Assembly: GCF_026230105.1 (NCBI RefSeq)
Contig: NC_079476.1
Location: 13,530,709-13,594,708 of the forward strand
Reading direction: 5' to 3'
Length of the DNA stretch: 64,000 nt
From: Diorhabda sublineata
Taxonomy: Eukaryota; Arthropoda; Insecta; Coleoptera; Chrysomelidae
Position numbers and translations under genes: made by a program. The notes under the pieces were generated by a model that was not told where the DNA came from, did not search any database, and worked only from the letters and a program-made list of their open reading frames with translations. Below are positions 33,620-45,200 of the stretch, piece by piece; position 1 is the first letter of the stretch, and each line of letters starts with the position of its first letter.

Positions 33620-36600
33620 TATAGGTGCTACACGCAGGTCTTTTAGGCCCATAGCATGAAAGCGATCCCTTCCACTCTTCCCTATTTTTTGTTTTCGTTT
33701 CCCAATGCTAAATTATTCTTTCTATCTAAGGTCTTCCATCATTTCTGCGTACCATCTTTTTTATAGTCTTCCTTTATTTTTGTTGTTCCTCCTTGTTCAA
33801 TGTCCATCATATTTGCTGCTTTAAAATCTGGCATTTTCTGTATGTGGGCCAGCCACCATATTCTTTTGACACTGTTAACTAACTACTCGTAATTTTTCTC
33901 CTTCAATTTCTCCTCGAATTGACCCCTGAGAAATAGGAAAAAGATACAGAGGAAGTACGATGGATATTCGAATACTATGATGTCATTTTGTGAGAAATGG
34001 TTTCACACATAAAGTTCGAATATTTATGTTGTCTTGGTGAAGGATCTAGGAACTCATCCTCCACAAATTGCGTCATTAAAAGACAATCAACACTGATTAA
34101 TTCAATGTCAGTTTTTTTACGCTGATGGTCACATCATCCAGAGTAACAAGTATTCCCCTTCAGCGCAGCCTCGATCATGAAAGAGAGAAAAAAGTAACTA
34201 TCATGGATCATCATTTATTTGAAAAAGAAGAGTTGTCACTATATTACACCTAACGAAGGTTTATTTAAATTCATGTTTGAACAGCTCTGAGTAGATTTCT
34301 ACAGTTAATGTGTGATTACGAAATTTGTTAAAAAAGAGTTGAATTAGTGCATGTTGAAAAATATCTCCCCTTTGGAAATATGAATCTAATACACTTGATT
34401 ATTCTTATTCTAATTGATTATTGCTAGAAAATGTGAAAACATATACTCATATGCATCTTACCTTCAAAATCGCTTTTACTTGACACATCCGTCTTAATAA
34501 ATATTGCCTTTCCGTTTCCAAATTCGTTTTCAATTTCAGCTAATGCAACTTCCGCTGCTTTATCGTCTATATCTGATATTGTCACAGCCTTAAAAATAAA
34601 AACGTTTTCAAACTAATATCACAATATTATCCGTACAGAAATAAGTTTTATCTTCATAACAACTTAAGTATCAATAAATATTTTAAATCACTAAGTTTCG
34701 TTTTTCAAATAATTCAAAAACACAGTTTTACTTTTTCGAAGAAGTAAAACTAACTTTTTTTTCGATTCTACAACTCTAATGGCTTGCTATTCCATCATGT
34801 TGGCATGATGACACTAACTAGCTCTGTTACTTGGTCCGAATAATCAAATGCACCATCAGATGGTCCCTGATGCCAGCCTTACTTACAATCATCAGGTATG
34901 TCTATCCGTAGACACAGTGTGAAATATATATACCGATTATTTACAACCGCTTCTACACTACACAATTACACTGTCAGTGTTTCGATAACCAAATAATCGT
35001 CTTCAGAGACCGAAGGTAAACTAAAGCTTACTAAGTTGATCTAGCTTTATATACTAAATTTTCCTCCAGTGGGAAAAGCTTAAGCACAGTCATACGAAAA
35101 TTTATGCAAAAATGAACTAGGTTTTCTGATTGAACCGGATTTTTGCAAATTCGGAGTCATTATTAAGAGGCAGGTTAATGTGGTTTTTTATTCATCGATG
35201 TAAAAAGTGATCCAAATCCATGTTATCAATATGCTTGCTCCACAAATTATCTTTTCGATTGATTCTAAGGCCTGAATCTGTCTACTTCTTGCAATTGTAC
35301 CAAAAAGAAAAGCTTCAATAATAAAAATAATAATTAAAATAAAACAAAATTTGCTTACCATCGAGAACCTGGTGAAAACTAACGCTTTCTTTACTGACTT
35401 TGAAGGAAATAATGCATGAAAAATGCATTATTGGCGGGATGGTAACAATTGTGTGTTTGGGGGGAGGGGTGAGTCTAATGATGATGAATATAATTATGTT
35501 CATGATGTTCAAGTTGATGATAATCTCTAGCTATTGTTTCTTGTGTTTAAGCTATTTGGACGTTTTGCTACCTCGATAGCTTTTCGAAATATTCTGAAGT
35601 TGAAGGAGTGAAATGAAGTGAAGATTTTGGTTTTATCAAATCGATTATGTACCCAGTATAGGCACTAAATTGGGTTTTTGTCAGTTTGTTATATTTATTT
35701 TAACGCCAGTAGTGAGAGAGTTAGTGTCCACGGTCCTTTAAAGTAATCCTTTTTTATTTTAATTATTGTTGTTTGAAACTTTCCTTTTTTTGTAGAATAT
35801 TAGGGAGTGGACAGATTGATTGAACCTTTGGAATCAGGAAAGAGATTATTCGTTTCGTGTTAGGTTGTTTAACAATAATTTTAATAACACATTTAAGCTT
35901 AGTAGATTATCATTTATTAGAAAACTTATCTATCCAAAAGCTCTTTATTTCATTGATATTACATCTTCTAAATATTTAATAGGAGTAGAACAAAATTTAG
36001 TGATGAACGTAAGTTGTATTACAAACTAATATATAAACATTTTGCTCTTTTAGACGTGATCTCCATTATCATTTGTCAAGATGTGACATCAGCTTTTAAA
36101 TCTACCCGGCCATTACATCAGTCTTATGAAGGTAATTGGCAGAGTGTGCGACAACGATATCTGATGTTTTCATCAAATTATGCTTGACAATATCATGACA
36201 CATAGACCAACCAGATACAACATATGTAAGATTCGTATAAAAGTCTTAAAAAAATAATTCAAAAATTGTTATGCCTTGCAAAACACTGTGTTCGTGTTAT
36301 TTAAGATAAAAAAATGTTGCGAATCATCCTGGATTTCCGGGACAGTTCCTTCCATTCGCTTGCCCCGTGTCCCGCTTTGTCTGCCCCGAGGACAGGGATT
36401 GTCCTGGGTTTGGGAGTTCAGCAATAAAAATTTAACAGGATAATTGATTCTTTGTTACTAAACCGAAATCACTTCAAACAATCTGCCCTCAGTTCGTGGA
36501 TGAAGCCGAAATACAATGGCCAGAGCTTGTCACACATGAACCAACTAGCTTGTTTCAGATTATCTCTCTTTGGGAGATGATTCCAAAAATGCGTCAAAGA

Positions 36601-37272
36601 ACTGCTGTGCTTAGAAGATCAACCAGAAACATTTAATCAATGGAAATCACTATATGGAAAAACCAAATAGACTTATCCAGAAAACTAAAACCCTTTGCAA
36701 CTATGAACGTTTAAAAAAAACAAAGTAATGCTAAGAAAGAAGAAGAATTTTTTGGCTCTCATCTGAGGACAGGAAAGGAAAATTTGTTATGAGAAAATTT
36801 GCCACGATTTAGGTAAGCATTTTCATTTCAGTGACGATAACCCTTTAAAGAAAACACCTTGTCTATCCATAATAGAGAGTATCCCTTTTAAAAGCCTTCT
36901 AGAAGCTCCCACTGTACTGGGCATTGAGAAAATAATCTCGGTGAATAATCTTTTCTATAATCATATATAACTTGAGAGAAGTTCAAAATTTATTTAATGT
37001 TATTCATATAAATGAACGATTGGGCTCAAACTGTTTCTTGGAGAACAATCATCTTTGCCACAAGTTTTTTGGATGTACTGGGTTCGGCTGGGGGCCATGA
37101 CGATACAAGGGGTTTAACTTATTATAGGTATAATGTTACTTAAAACTATGTCAGTGTCGATATTTTTTCGATTTACCTTAATCCCATTGCGCAACAGTTC
37201 CTTTGCATAACTTAATCCTAAACCTGAGGCGCCACCAGTAATTAGGGCAACTTTATCACGAATATCAAACAT
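26952..37272 (-). CDS. Short-chain dehydrogenase/reductase, 15-hydroxyprostaglandin dehydrogenase-like (five exons)
   Basis: Five exons join without a frame break to 271 codons: 37177-37272, 34462-34588, 31604-31710, 28770-29107 and 26952-27099. All have GT/AG borders and agreeing phases (0, 1, 0, 2). The predicted enzyme is a classical SDR: coenzyme loop TGGASGLG (residues 12-19), acidic SDIDD after the second strand (37-41), which favours NAD over NADP, NNAG (92-95), serine at SS140-141 and the YGATK active site (Tyr154, Lys158). The end NGSLWVVESGKPAYEY is typical of 15-hydroxyprostaglandin dehydrogenase-like proteins of insects. It is likely cytosolic, with no signal peptide. The true substrate cannot be told; insect members oxidise various alcohols and hydroxylated lipids. 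The four introns total about 9.5 kb and hold transposon relics. No inactivating change is seen, so the gene looks functional. Confidence 0.93.
27100..28769 (-). other. SDR intron 4
   Basis: 1670 bp. It contains a diverged tandem duplication of about 67 bp (27531-27597 and 27598-27665, shared core TATAGTTTC and ACTACATTAAATTAT) and no recognised gene. Confidence 0.8.
28770..29107 (-). CDS. SDR gene, exon 4 (catalytic part)
   Basis: 338 bp between a TTATTTACAG acceptor and an AAAG/GTATTC donor. It encodes residues 111-222: RGTINGIILGLELYLKK, the NTSSIAG strand with the active-site serine, the Y154-GAT-K158 motif and VRVLAICPGG after it. Reading on past the donor gives a short non-homologous tail, which supports the splice. 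Confidence 0.93.
29548..29562 (+). repeat. Interstitial (TTAGG)3
   Basis: Three perfect copies of the insect telomere unit. Too short to claim a telomeric origin; could be chance. Confidence 0.6.
29600..29840. repeat. Degenerate tandem repeat, unit about 45 bp
   Basis: Repeated variants of TATAAAAATTCAATGTCATT followed by CATAATTTAAC-like sequence occur five or so times with drifted spacing. Confidence 0.55.
31604..31710 (-). CDS. SDR gene, exon 3
   Basis: 107 bp after CTTTTTCAG; enters in phase 1, leaves in phase 0 at ATA/GTAAGA. Encodes FIRTVELFKNVDILINNAGI then YNDLQWEKEVDVNI: the NNAG strand that stabilises the Rossmann sheet. Confidence 0.92.
31965..32162 (-). pseudogene. Mariner (SETMAR-like) transposase C-terminal fragment
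   Basis: The minus strand reads PTYLSDLARLYFYLFSEGK, SILQGTRV and, in another frame, SVETKEEKVAYILKELTEED then W. This is the PPYSPDLAPxDxxLFxxLKxxLxGxxF...VLKELTEEDF end of a mariner-type transposase. The third catalytic aspartate position (usual APxDF) reads ARLYF and is lost. Confidence 0.65.
32875..33425 (+). mobile_element. LINE relic: RT C-terminus and zinc-knuckle tail
   Basis: Plus-strand pieces in order: SHEIKYLGVIL with KTLT, NNHLDKVNSKTTATM, KLVGKTMGLKTKMVY and a TIIKPRITYAS end (32905-33110), then after a deletion the tail NNCRFCQQAMETSEYIHCEC (about 33335-33400). It matches the RT thumb followed by the CxxC...HC knuckle of I/R1-like LINEs; the RNase H between them is gone. Confidence 0.78.
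33538..33616. repeat. (TA)n microsatellite, about 79 bp
   Basis: Uninterrupted TA dinucleotides; the open frame across it is an artefact. Confidence 0.97.
33640..33890 (-). mobile_element. RTE-like LINE tail
   Basis: The minus strand reads VKRIWWLAHIQKMPDFKAAN then MMDIEQGGTTKIKEDYKKDG, matching the 'RLRWLGHVxRM ... GRRKRGRPKxRWxD' tail of RTE-type LINEs in drifted form. Confidence 0.5.
34462..34588 (-). CDS. SDR gene, exon 2
   Basis: 127 bp after TTTATTTTTAAG; phase 0 in, phase 1 out at GAAG/GTAAGA. Encodes AVTISDIDDKAAEVALAEIE then NEFGNGKAIFIKTDVSSKSD: the second beta strand with the acidic NAD-selecting residues and the TDVS adenine-ring contact. Confidence 0.92.
34880..35190 (-). repeat. 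Probable Penelope-like element terminal repeat with hammerhead-like motif
   Basis: On the minus strand, 35006 down to 34963 reads CTGAAGAC, GATTA/TTATC arms, CGAAAC and a perfect ACACT-GAC-AGTGT hairpin followed by A. Penelope-like element terminal repeats are known to carry hammerhead ribozymes (core CUGANGA ... GAAA). Here the core has an extra C and a mismatch in stem II, and stem I pairing was not found. It is therefore a degenerate or look-alike motif. It lies in SDR intron 1. Confidence 0.4.
35191..37176 (-). other. SDR intron 1, 5' part
   Basis: A GC-rich patch at 36310-36420 and a short coding-like stretch at 36470-36640 (plus strand, CPQFVDEAEIQWPELVTHEP then TSLFQIISLWEM) stand out. 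The latter resembles debris of a transposase-like protein but no family was matched. The rest is AT-rich. Confidence 0.45.
37177..37272 (-). CDS. SDR gene, exon 1 (start codon)
   Basis: 96 bp, ATG at 37272, donor ATTAAG/GTAAAT. Encodes the 32 residues MFDIRDKVALITGGASGLGL then SYAKELLRNGIK, carrying the coenzyme-binding glycine loop. The start fits SDR length and no better upstream ATG is in frame. Confidence 0.92.
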
Positions 37273-37915
37273 CTCTTTATTCTACTTATTTTGATGTACT
37301 TATAATATATAAATTGTATAAACATTATGTAATATAAAGTTAATGCATATATAATTAGATAATTGATTAGATAATGTTTCATTATAATCTTTTCTACTTA
37401 AAGAGTGTGATAAAAGGTATTATTTATTTTATCCAGCATTTGGAGTTACTACAAAATATTCCAACTTCAGGAAAATCTTTTTTGTTTTGTTTTTGCTTTA
37501 CATACAAGGTAGTTTAGAATAATATATTATATAGCACGGTTAGCTGAGTCGACATGTATATCGGAAACTACTTGTAATATTTTTCTTCAGGAGTTGACTC
37601 TCAAGCTGTCACGAAATACTTCATGCTTTCTGGTAATGTCATTTGTACTACTAACAACACAAAATCTACAGTATTACCCTCATTGGAATGTAAACTGAAA
37701 CATCTTTGCATCAACAAATGGACACTAACTTCTGAGTGATATTCATAAATAGTTTTCAACTATTTTTAAAACGTGTCTGGCTTGACAGTACATGTTTAAT
37801 GACTTGCTCATCTAATCTTAATACGATAATTCTTTGTTTTATTACTGTTTCATGAAATGTCCAAACTGTCCAGTTATCTGAACGGCAGGTTAATTTTTGT
37901 CAAATTTGTTGTTGT
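37273..37915. other. Region upstream of the SDR gene
   Basis: AT-rich; several TATA-like strings lie within 60 bases of the start codon, but in DNA of this composition none can be singled out as the promoter. Confidence 0.35.
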
Positions 37916-37918
37916 TAT

Positions 37919-38235
37919 TTGAGGTTAACGGTGTTAAGAATTAGGCATACCACCGCTCAAAGGCTGCAAACAGATCTATTGGCTGCTCGTAATGTCCGAA
38001 TAAGCCTACAAACAGTTCGAAATAGGCTGAGAGAAGCAGGTGTACGAGCCAGAATGCCAGCTAGAGGTCCACGTCTTACCAGAGAACATCGAGTAGCTAG
38101 ATTGAAATTTGCTCGAGAACACGCAAATTGGAATATTCAAGATTGGTCCAATATTTTATTAACGGATGAATCAAAATTTTGTCTGTATTCATCAAATAGG
38201 CGTGTACCAGTATATAGGCGACGTGTAAATGTAGT
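37919..38235 (+). pseudogene. Tc1-like transposase, truncated
   Basis: An open frame reads TAQRLQTDLLAARNVRISLQ, TVRNRLREAGVRARMPARGP, RLTREHRVARLKFAREHANW and ILLTDESKFCLYSSNRRV. These are the second helix-turn-helix and the start of the Tc1 DDE domain with its first aspartate (TDESKF). The N-terminus and the other two catalytic residues are missing; at about 38235 the frame passes into unrelated LINE sequence. Confidence 0.85.
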
Positions 38236-38480
38236 AAATGAGCTACTTCACAGGCTCAAGGATATTGGCTTCGAATGTATCGTTATGATGAAGACATAAT
38301 GTTATATATTAATTCAATCAAGACAATATTACCTCCATTTAAAAGAAAAAGAGAACCACTGGATATCAAGTATCTTTCTCTAAATGGAGATATCATAGAG
38401 TGGAAATATGCAGTTAAATATCTGGAGATTGCAAGCTTCTCTAGAAGCAATAAGTTGAAATCTAAGTCAGTACAGCAATA
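38236..38480 (+). mobile_element. Jockey-like LINE fragment
   Basis: An open frame reads PFKRKREPLDIKYLSLNGD, IIEWKYAVKYLEIASFS, matching the RT palm-to-thumb step (xxxxLNGxxIxxxxxVKYLGIxxD) of jockey-type LINEs. It abuts the Tc1 fragment. Confidence 0.6.
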
Positions 38481-39222
38481 ACTCGCCGAAGTTTGGCTTG
38501 TTTGTAAAGAAACGCAAAAGACTTCCATTGACCTGAACCCCTCTTGTTTTCCTTAAGCGGCAAAAAGATCATTCGGAATACTAGAAGATCTGTAATGTCT
38601 TCTCACTACAGGACACTGTCACCTCAGAAAATAGATAAAGGACTGACACTAATAAGTGGAGGTGTTATTATTTCTTATGAAATATGAAAATAAAATGACT
38701 TACCTATCTTTCAAGCAGTATTCACATGGGATTACGCAGAATGGATATAATCAAAATTGTTTGGCAGATAATTAAAAAGTTCTATATTTCACCCTTAAAG
38801 GGTTGTATCTTCCTTATTATTTAATTTTAGAAAGTGTCCCTACATAAGTAATCTTATTTTTAGACATTATCAGTTCTACAAACTAATGTTCATAATTTTA
38901 GACCACCTTGTAAACCAATATGAAAATAACACATACAAGAAACATCTACACTGGTATCTCAATTAATGGGAACACTGATATGTACTCACTATATGTATCC
39001 TTATCCATTTCCTGGAGGAATAAATCTCCACAGTTCCTCTGATAATCGTTGTCATCCATTCTTTTCTTGATATTGGGATTTTTTACATACAATGACTTTT
39101 AAGTTATAAGTGAAATTGAATGAAATAATGAGTTTAACAATAACCACATTTAATTAATCAATTAACTCACAAATAAATACAAAAAATAATTAATTATTGT
39201 TGCTTTCAATAAATAATTATGA
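38481..39222. other. AT-rich stretch between the Tc1/LINE block and AGGF1
   Basis: Nothing recognised; the left end may be further LINE debris, the right end AGGF1 3' untranslated DNA. Confidence 0.4.
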
Positions 39223-39390
39223 TTAGTCATCTGAATCTGCATCAAATGCATTATTGGTTTCAGGCAATTTTTGAAATCGTTCGTTGGCCTTCTTCCAAAT
39301 ATTTTGTTTGCTTGAATTTGTTGGAATTGATTGTACTTCTATGTTTTTTGAACCTATTCCGGTAGTTCCTTGATTGGATTGTGGATTAAT
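39223..39390 (-). CDS. Aggf1: Aggf1 exon 8 (C-terminus)
   Basis: 168 bp after TATGTTGTAG; phase 0. Encodes INPQSNQGTTGIGSKNIEVQ, completing the G-patch, then NIWKKANERFQKLPETN and an acidic DADSDD end. The WKKxxERF motif closes other AGGF1 proteins too. Confidence 0.92.
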   Translation of the reverse strand: MNPQSNQGTTGIGSKNIEVQSIPTNSSKQNIWKKANERFQKLPETNNAFDADSDD

Positions 39391-42155
39391 CTACAACATA
39401 AGTTAGGTTTAAAGTTACTGAAACAAATATACATATGAAGTATATTGTGATGTTATTGCCCTATTTAAAAAATATGGCAGTCAGAATTTTTTCACTTGAA
39501 ATGTGTTTTCAACTTGCCATTTTTAAATATTTAGCTGGTTCACGACCATGTCATTTGTTCCGACCAAATTTGTGGGTGTAAATTACTAATTTCACTGTAG
39601 TTGATACCACTACAAGTAAGATGTTGAGTTTATTTTGTTTTTACTGAAAATAGATCTCCAAAGTTGCATATTTTTACAAAATTACTATCACATAAAAGGT
39701 AGAATTTTGAGAACTAAATATAAAAAAATATAAATTATGAAATTATTGTGTTAAGTGAATTTTTATGTCAACATATCACAGTAGATGAAACTTGGATACC
39801 ACCCTAAGGCTTTTATTAGTATAGCAACCAGTAGAGCAGCTAGAAAATCAATAACTTTTAAAGAAGATGAAAACAAGAGGACAATACATTTACATCCAAT
39901 TCTTTCTTTAAGAACATCGAAAGGATTATCCCACACACTATGTGCAGATGACAATAAGTTTTTTAATTACGAGGCATATTTTTTAAATAAGTACCGTTTT
40001 GTGATTCCGCCGTCGCAACCCCAAGGTCGACGCTCCGCACATGCGCGCTGGTTACCTACATCTCTTGTCTATGCACTGACGCCATTACAGTATTATTCTT
40101 CATTGTATACGTTGTTTACTGAGTGTTTAAGATGCTTCCGACAATCGTGAGTCCCGCCGATTGAGAAGTACGGGCTGTTATATGATTTCTTAGTGCTAAA
40201 GTCGTAGAACCGATCGATATTCATCGTGAGATCTGTGATGTTTACGTACAAAACATTATGAGTGATGGAATGGTAAGGAAATGGGTGAGTACAGGGTATC
40301 GTTTTGCTGCATGACAATGCCCGTCCACATGTGGCTAATCGGACCAAAGATCTCATCAAATCTTTCAATGGGAAACTTTAGATCATCCTCACTACAGCAC
40401 TAATCTGGCGCCCAGCGACTACCATTTGTTCCTGCACTTGAAGAAACACCTGGGCGGTCAGCGTCTTCAAGACGATAACGAAGTCAAAACAGTTGTGAAA
40501 CAGTGGTTAACAAGTCAGGCGGCAGAATTTTATGAGCAGGGTATTCAAAAACTGGTACCACGTTATGACAAGTGCCTCAATACTCAAGAAAATTATGTAG
40601 AAAAGTAGATTAAGGTACAGGCTTTTATGTAAAAATAAAATTATTGTGATATCTTTGCACTTCTTTTTTTAATTCCAAAACGGTACTTCCTTAAAAATAT
40701 GCCTCGTACTTTCGAATGTCGAAATCAAGGTTTTTCAAGCTATTCGACCTAATAAGAGATAACATATCTGGAATAGTTTGAGGTAAGTAAGCATTAAAGT
40801 TAAAATTAATTTAAGCCCCAGCGGTTTTCTTCGCGAGGTAGAAAAGAAATATATGATAGTATGGTATAGTATGTATTTAAACATATTTTTAGAATACTCC
40901 CGGAGTTATGATCTGTGACTGAGAGAATAAACCAGTGTAATAAGATCCATATGCTGCACAGGAGCGTAACCAGACTGAGGAGCCAGTGTCTGTAGGTACA
41001 GTTGCCGGGCATCCAGTTGGCAGCCAAAATGAGGCTCTGCGACTGGATCCCGTCGTATAATAATAAGCTTCATATGAACCAATGCCCTCTAACGGGGTAA
41101 GTGACTAGTTGCCCTAGTGGCTGCCTCGTCTAATAAGGACCTAATACACCCCGAAACAAAAATACAGTCAGAACAATGGACTTTATGCTAGGAACGTGCT
41201 CCCAAGAAAACCAAATGATTCAGAAAAGGGAAAAATTAACCAGTCAAAGTTTTGATGCGGAATTTAAGAGAAAACGTCTACATTTGTTGAAGCAAAGAGT
41301 TTAATCCATTCCAACAATGCACCTACCCATTCGTCTGCTACTGTTGCGGAATAATAAGTCGAATTATATCTCATCCGCTATATTTACGTGATCTGGCTAA
41401 CTCGGATTCTTTCTTGATCTCAAATTTAAAAAAATAGTTTGGTGGAAAGCGATTTCCAACAAATGGAGATGTGAGAAACGCGTTCGATGATTTAAAAATA
41501 TTGAAATCGGATTAGAAAATATTATGTTAAAAAAAGAAAAAACTTATACAGTCAAGTATATCTGGATATTATATGTGTATCATTCAACTTACCGGTTCCA
41601 AAAGACCACCTCCCTCTTTACCTAACGACTCTCCTTCCTTCCAACCCATTTTCTGTAGTAATTTGAAGCCCTTATTTTCTTTATTTATCGACCTATAATA
41701 ATTACGTTAACGTATATTCAATACAAGGAAAACAGTACTTACTCATTAACGGAAGCTGTTTGAGTTTTTTCATGTGGATTTTGACTGCCTACTGTTTCTC
41801 TTCTTTTTTGAGCCCTGTCTGTATATCCACTGGCTAATTTTGCCTCACCCTCAAATTCTGTGACTCCATAAAGCATTTTTAAATTATTTAATTGCTTCTT
41901 ATGTTGATTCGACTTACTAGGCATGTAAAGTCGTTCTTTTTCTGGTTCTGAAAGAATATTATATCAATCCGATTTTCTTGCTGCAGTGTAAAAAATGTGG
42001 AGAAGTGTTTTATTATGATACAACAATATAAACCTCAATTACAATAATCTTTCAGTGACCTCTATCTAGATGATCTACTACATTAATAAGACCACAGTAA
42101 TACCATTTACCTGAAAAGAATATTTTCAACTATGAAATCTCATATATATAATATA

Positions 42156-42225
<70 letters not shown>

Positions 42226-45200
42226 ATACTTAATGAAAATGTCGAAAATGACAGAAATGAAAATGCACTCGAAGAAATAGCAAAAGAAGAAAACCTTGAA
42301 AATCAGCTTACAGCCCTACCAAACTGAGAAGTTGAAGAAGTGATAAATAAGACGAAAAACAATAAAAGTCCCGGAGACAATGGAGTAACACAAGAACAAA
42401 TAAAACATGGCGGTGAATAGCTTAAAGAGCAAATTTACAATTTACTTTGTCAGATTTGGAAAACCGAGAAAATGCCAGAAGCATGGAAAACTCCATTATA
42501 AGAAGGGAGACAAAACATTGAGTGAAAATTATAGAGGAATAGCCTTATTAGACATCACATAAAAAATATTCGCATCAATTTTGAAAAATAGATTGGAAAT
42601 ATATGCAGAAAAATCGTTAGGAGAGTACCTAGGGCGGTTTAGAAAAGGCAGAGGAACTTCCGATCAATTTTTTTATGATAAAACAGCTAATTACTTGTTG
42701 TTATGAATATGAGATTCCAACCCAGAACCTTTTTGTTGATTTCAAAAGAGCTTATGATAGTATGAACAGAAAAAAGTTAATCCAAAAATGACATTAGAAG
42801 ACACGATCAATATAATAAAATTAATAACAGGAAAAGTGAACCTTTCGAAACACAAAAATGATTAAGACAAACAGAAGTAAGCTTGAAAAAACTACAATAC
42901 AATTAATAACAGCAGCAGAAGAGATAGAGGCCCACACTTCAATAATGACAAAAAAAGTTTATGGAAATAAAGAATAAATGTGGAGGTAAGACAAAAAACA
43001 ATTTTATATAAAGTACATAAACATAATGGAACGCGAATAGAATTCGAGAATGTAGAAAATTTCATGTATGTGGGTGTACTACTAGATAATGAATGCCTAG
43101 AAGAATGGGGGTATACGTATGGGGCAGCAATAGTCTAGCATGTATAAGCGGGTCAGAACAACATGAGGAAACATTCAAAAGCTTGCCAGTGTGTGCATCA
43201 CTGAAGCTTTGAGAAAGTGCCCAACTACAGAACTTAAAATTATCACATCACAGAACCATGAAAAATCATAGAACTTCATATTTTCTGATTACACCTGATC
43301 AGCCAATTTTCCTAGTAATGAAATGATCAAGAAAATAAGCATATAAAAGAACTTTTCCATGGTGTTGATTTTAAGAGTACAAAAGGTAATCTATCTATTA
43401 GATTTTCAAAATAAATCCTATTAAATTATAGACAGATGCTTCAGAAGCTATTACGAGCTGATGCTGGAGTATTTGGGGCTGATATCAAATTATCATCATC
43501 TAGGCTTCTGTATAATTGTCTTATAGATAGACATATTTACTACTGGAAGATTCATTCTGATACTAGAGTATGTCCCAAAGCACTGATCACCCATGTAATT
43601 GACTAAAAGCAGATAGCAGAAAAAATCTGCAAGAGAATAGGCGAAAATATTTTAGTATGGGTTCCAGGTCATAAAAGAATCAAAGAGAGAGAAAAAAAGA
43701 GCACAAACGCAAAAGAGTTTTGGAAGGAGGAAACTGAAGAAATCATCTGATAGCGTCTTCTTGGTATTGATTATTCTTTTGGAACTTTGATACTACTAGA
43801 TCCCCAAAGTATTTGGATTTTATCATAAACAAGCTACACTGTCGCCTAAGCACGCAGATAAAATTAGGTAGTAAAAACAGAGTTCAGATTTTGTCAAGTT
43901 CACATGGTTCTAGAATGTCTTGCTATTGCAAGCATATACAAAAATTCTTTGGTTTTGAAACTTGTATGATCGGGGATATAACCTAAGTACCTATAGAAAA
44001 GGCGAGCTGTAGATGTTGAAAATAGCTCTATTAATGGGGACACAATAGACATTAAGGTTGTAGCACAATCTATTCGAATTATCTGTATATTTAGATACCT
44101 ATTAATGTAGTTGAAACAATTTTTTTCAAATCGTCACTTCAAGGACTTCTGTTATCAGTTTTAAACGTTATTATCCTTCTTCCACTTTTCGACATTTAGT
44201 TAAATTTGCCTTTCGTATTTTCCCATCTTATGACCAGTTCTTTTAAAATTTGGTGTCAACTATTACAAGCTAAGGAAGACTATGAAAACTATAATGGCCT
44301 TAATAACGCAGATTTTAAAAGAAGATGAATAATACACACGTTATTTGTTAGAAAATTGCAGAAATTGCCAATATTACTGCCCACTCAAAAGTAGTAGTTT
44401 TACAAAGTAGAATAGTGTTCTGCAGTTGAGGAAAACCATTAGAGTACTGTTTGTTATTAATGTGTTTGTGATTTTTCAATTGTTATGAAAATGGCATTAG
44501 ATGCAAAGTTTACACCAGTTAAATCCAATTCGAATTATTCTGAATTTGAAGGAAACATCATTCATCCCTTTTGGATGCCACCTCACTCTGTACCATTATG
44601 ACAAGTGTCAATAACAATGATATTTTTTCTCTAAATCTTCCTGAAAAGATGAGTTCCACACAGTTGTTTCCCATTCCGCCCAATAATATTCTTCCCATGC
44701 GCGCCGAAAAGACTAAGCCTTCCAATAGGACCCCTATATTCAGAAGCTCAAATTGGTCAAAGCCAACAGTGATAGTGTTAATATACATGGTATTCTGAAT
44801 GATAAGCATCTTTTATTTTAATCATCATTTTTATTGCTACAGCTTCCATTTTCTCAGTAGAATTCCAGAGAGCAGAAGATTGAAGCCTTCGAATCAGCCA
44901 AAAAAGGTGATGGAATAGGCAGATCAGTGTTTCAGATCACTTCTTAGAACATTGTTGATAGTATACTCGACTTTACTAAGTTTTTAATTTCGATATGTTA
45001 CATTTGTACTAGTTCTAATGTTACAATTCTCATAAATTCTCGTGATAACCATATTATTTCAGAATTTTTTTTCAAACAAGCACAAATATTTAAAGCAACG
45101 CTCTGGCAGTGAGCATGTAAACTTTTATTTTCAAATTTAGTCTTACTATTAATATCTCCTATTATCATTTATTCACCAATTTAAAATATTTTCCCAACAG

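Larger units (their letters stand above)
31711..34461 (-). other. SDR intron 2, filled with transposon debris
   Basis: 2751 bp containing a mariner fragment (31965-32162), a LINE fragment (32875-33425), a long TA microsatellite and a second LINE tail (33640-33890). Confidence 0.8.
39391..41592 (-). other. Aggf1 intron 7
   Basis: 2202 bp holding the deleted mariner 39970-40706, a second mariner relic (41300-41570) and a GC-richer patch at 40960-41180, possibly an interspersed repeat of unknown type. Confidence 0.8.

Noticed and set aside
33439..33624. Open frame ending in repeated Ile-Tyr
   Set aside because: It is the translation of the (TA)n microsatellite.
38283..38528. Minus-strand frame of 81 codons
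   Set aside because: It is the opposite-strand shadow of the jockey-like LINE frame.
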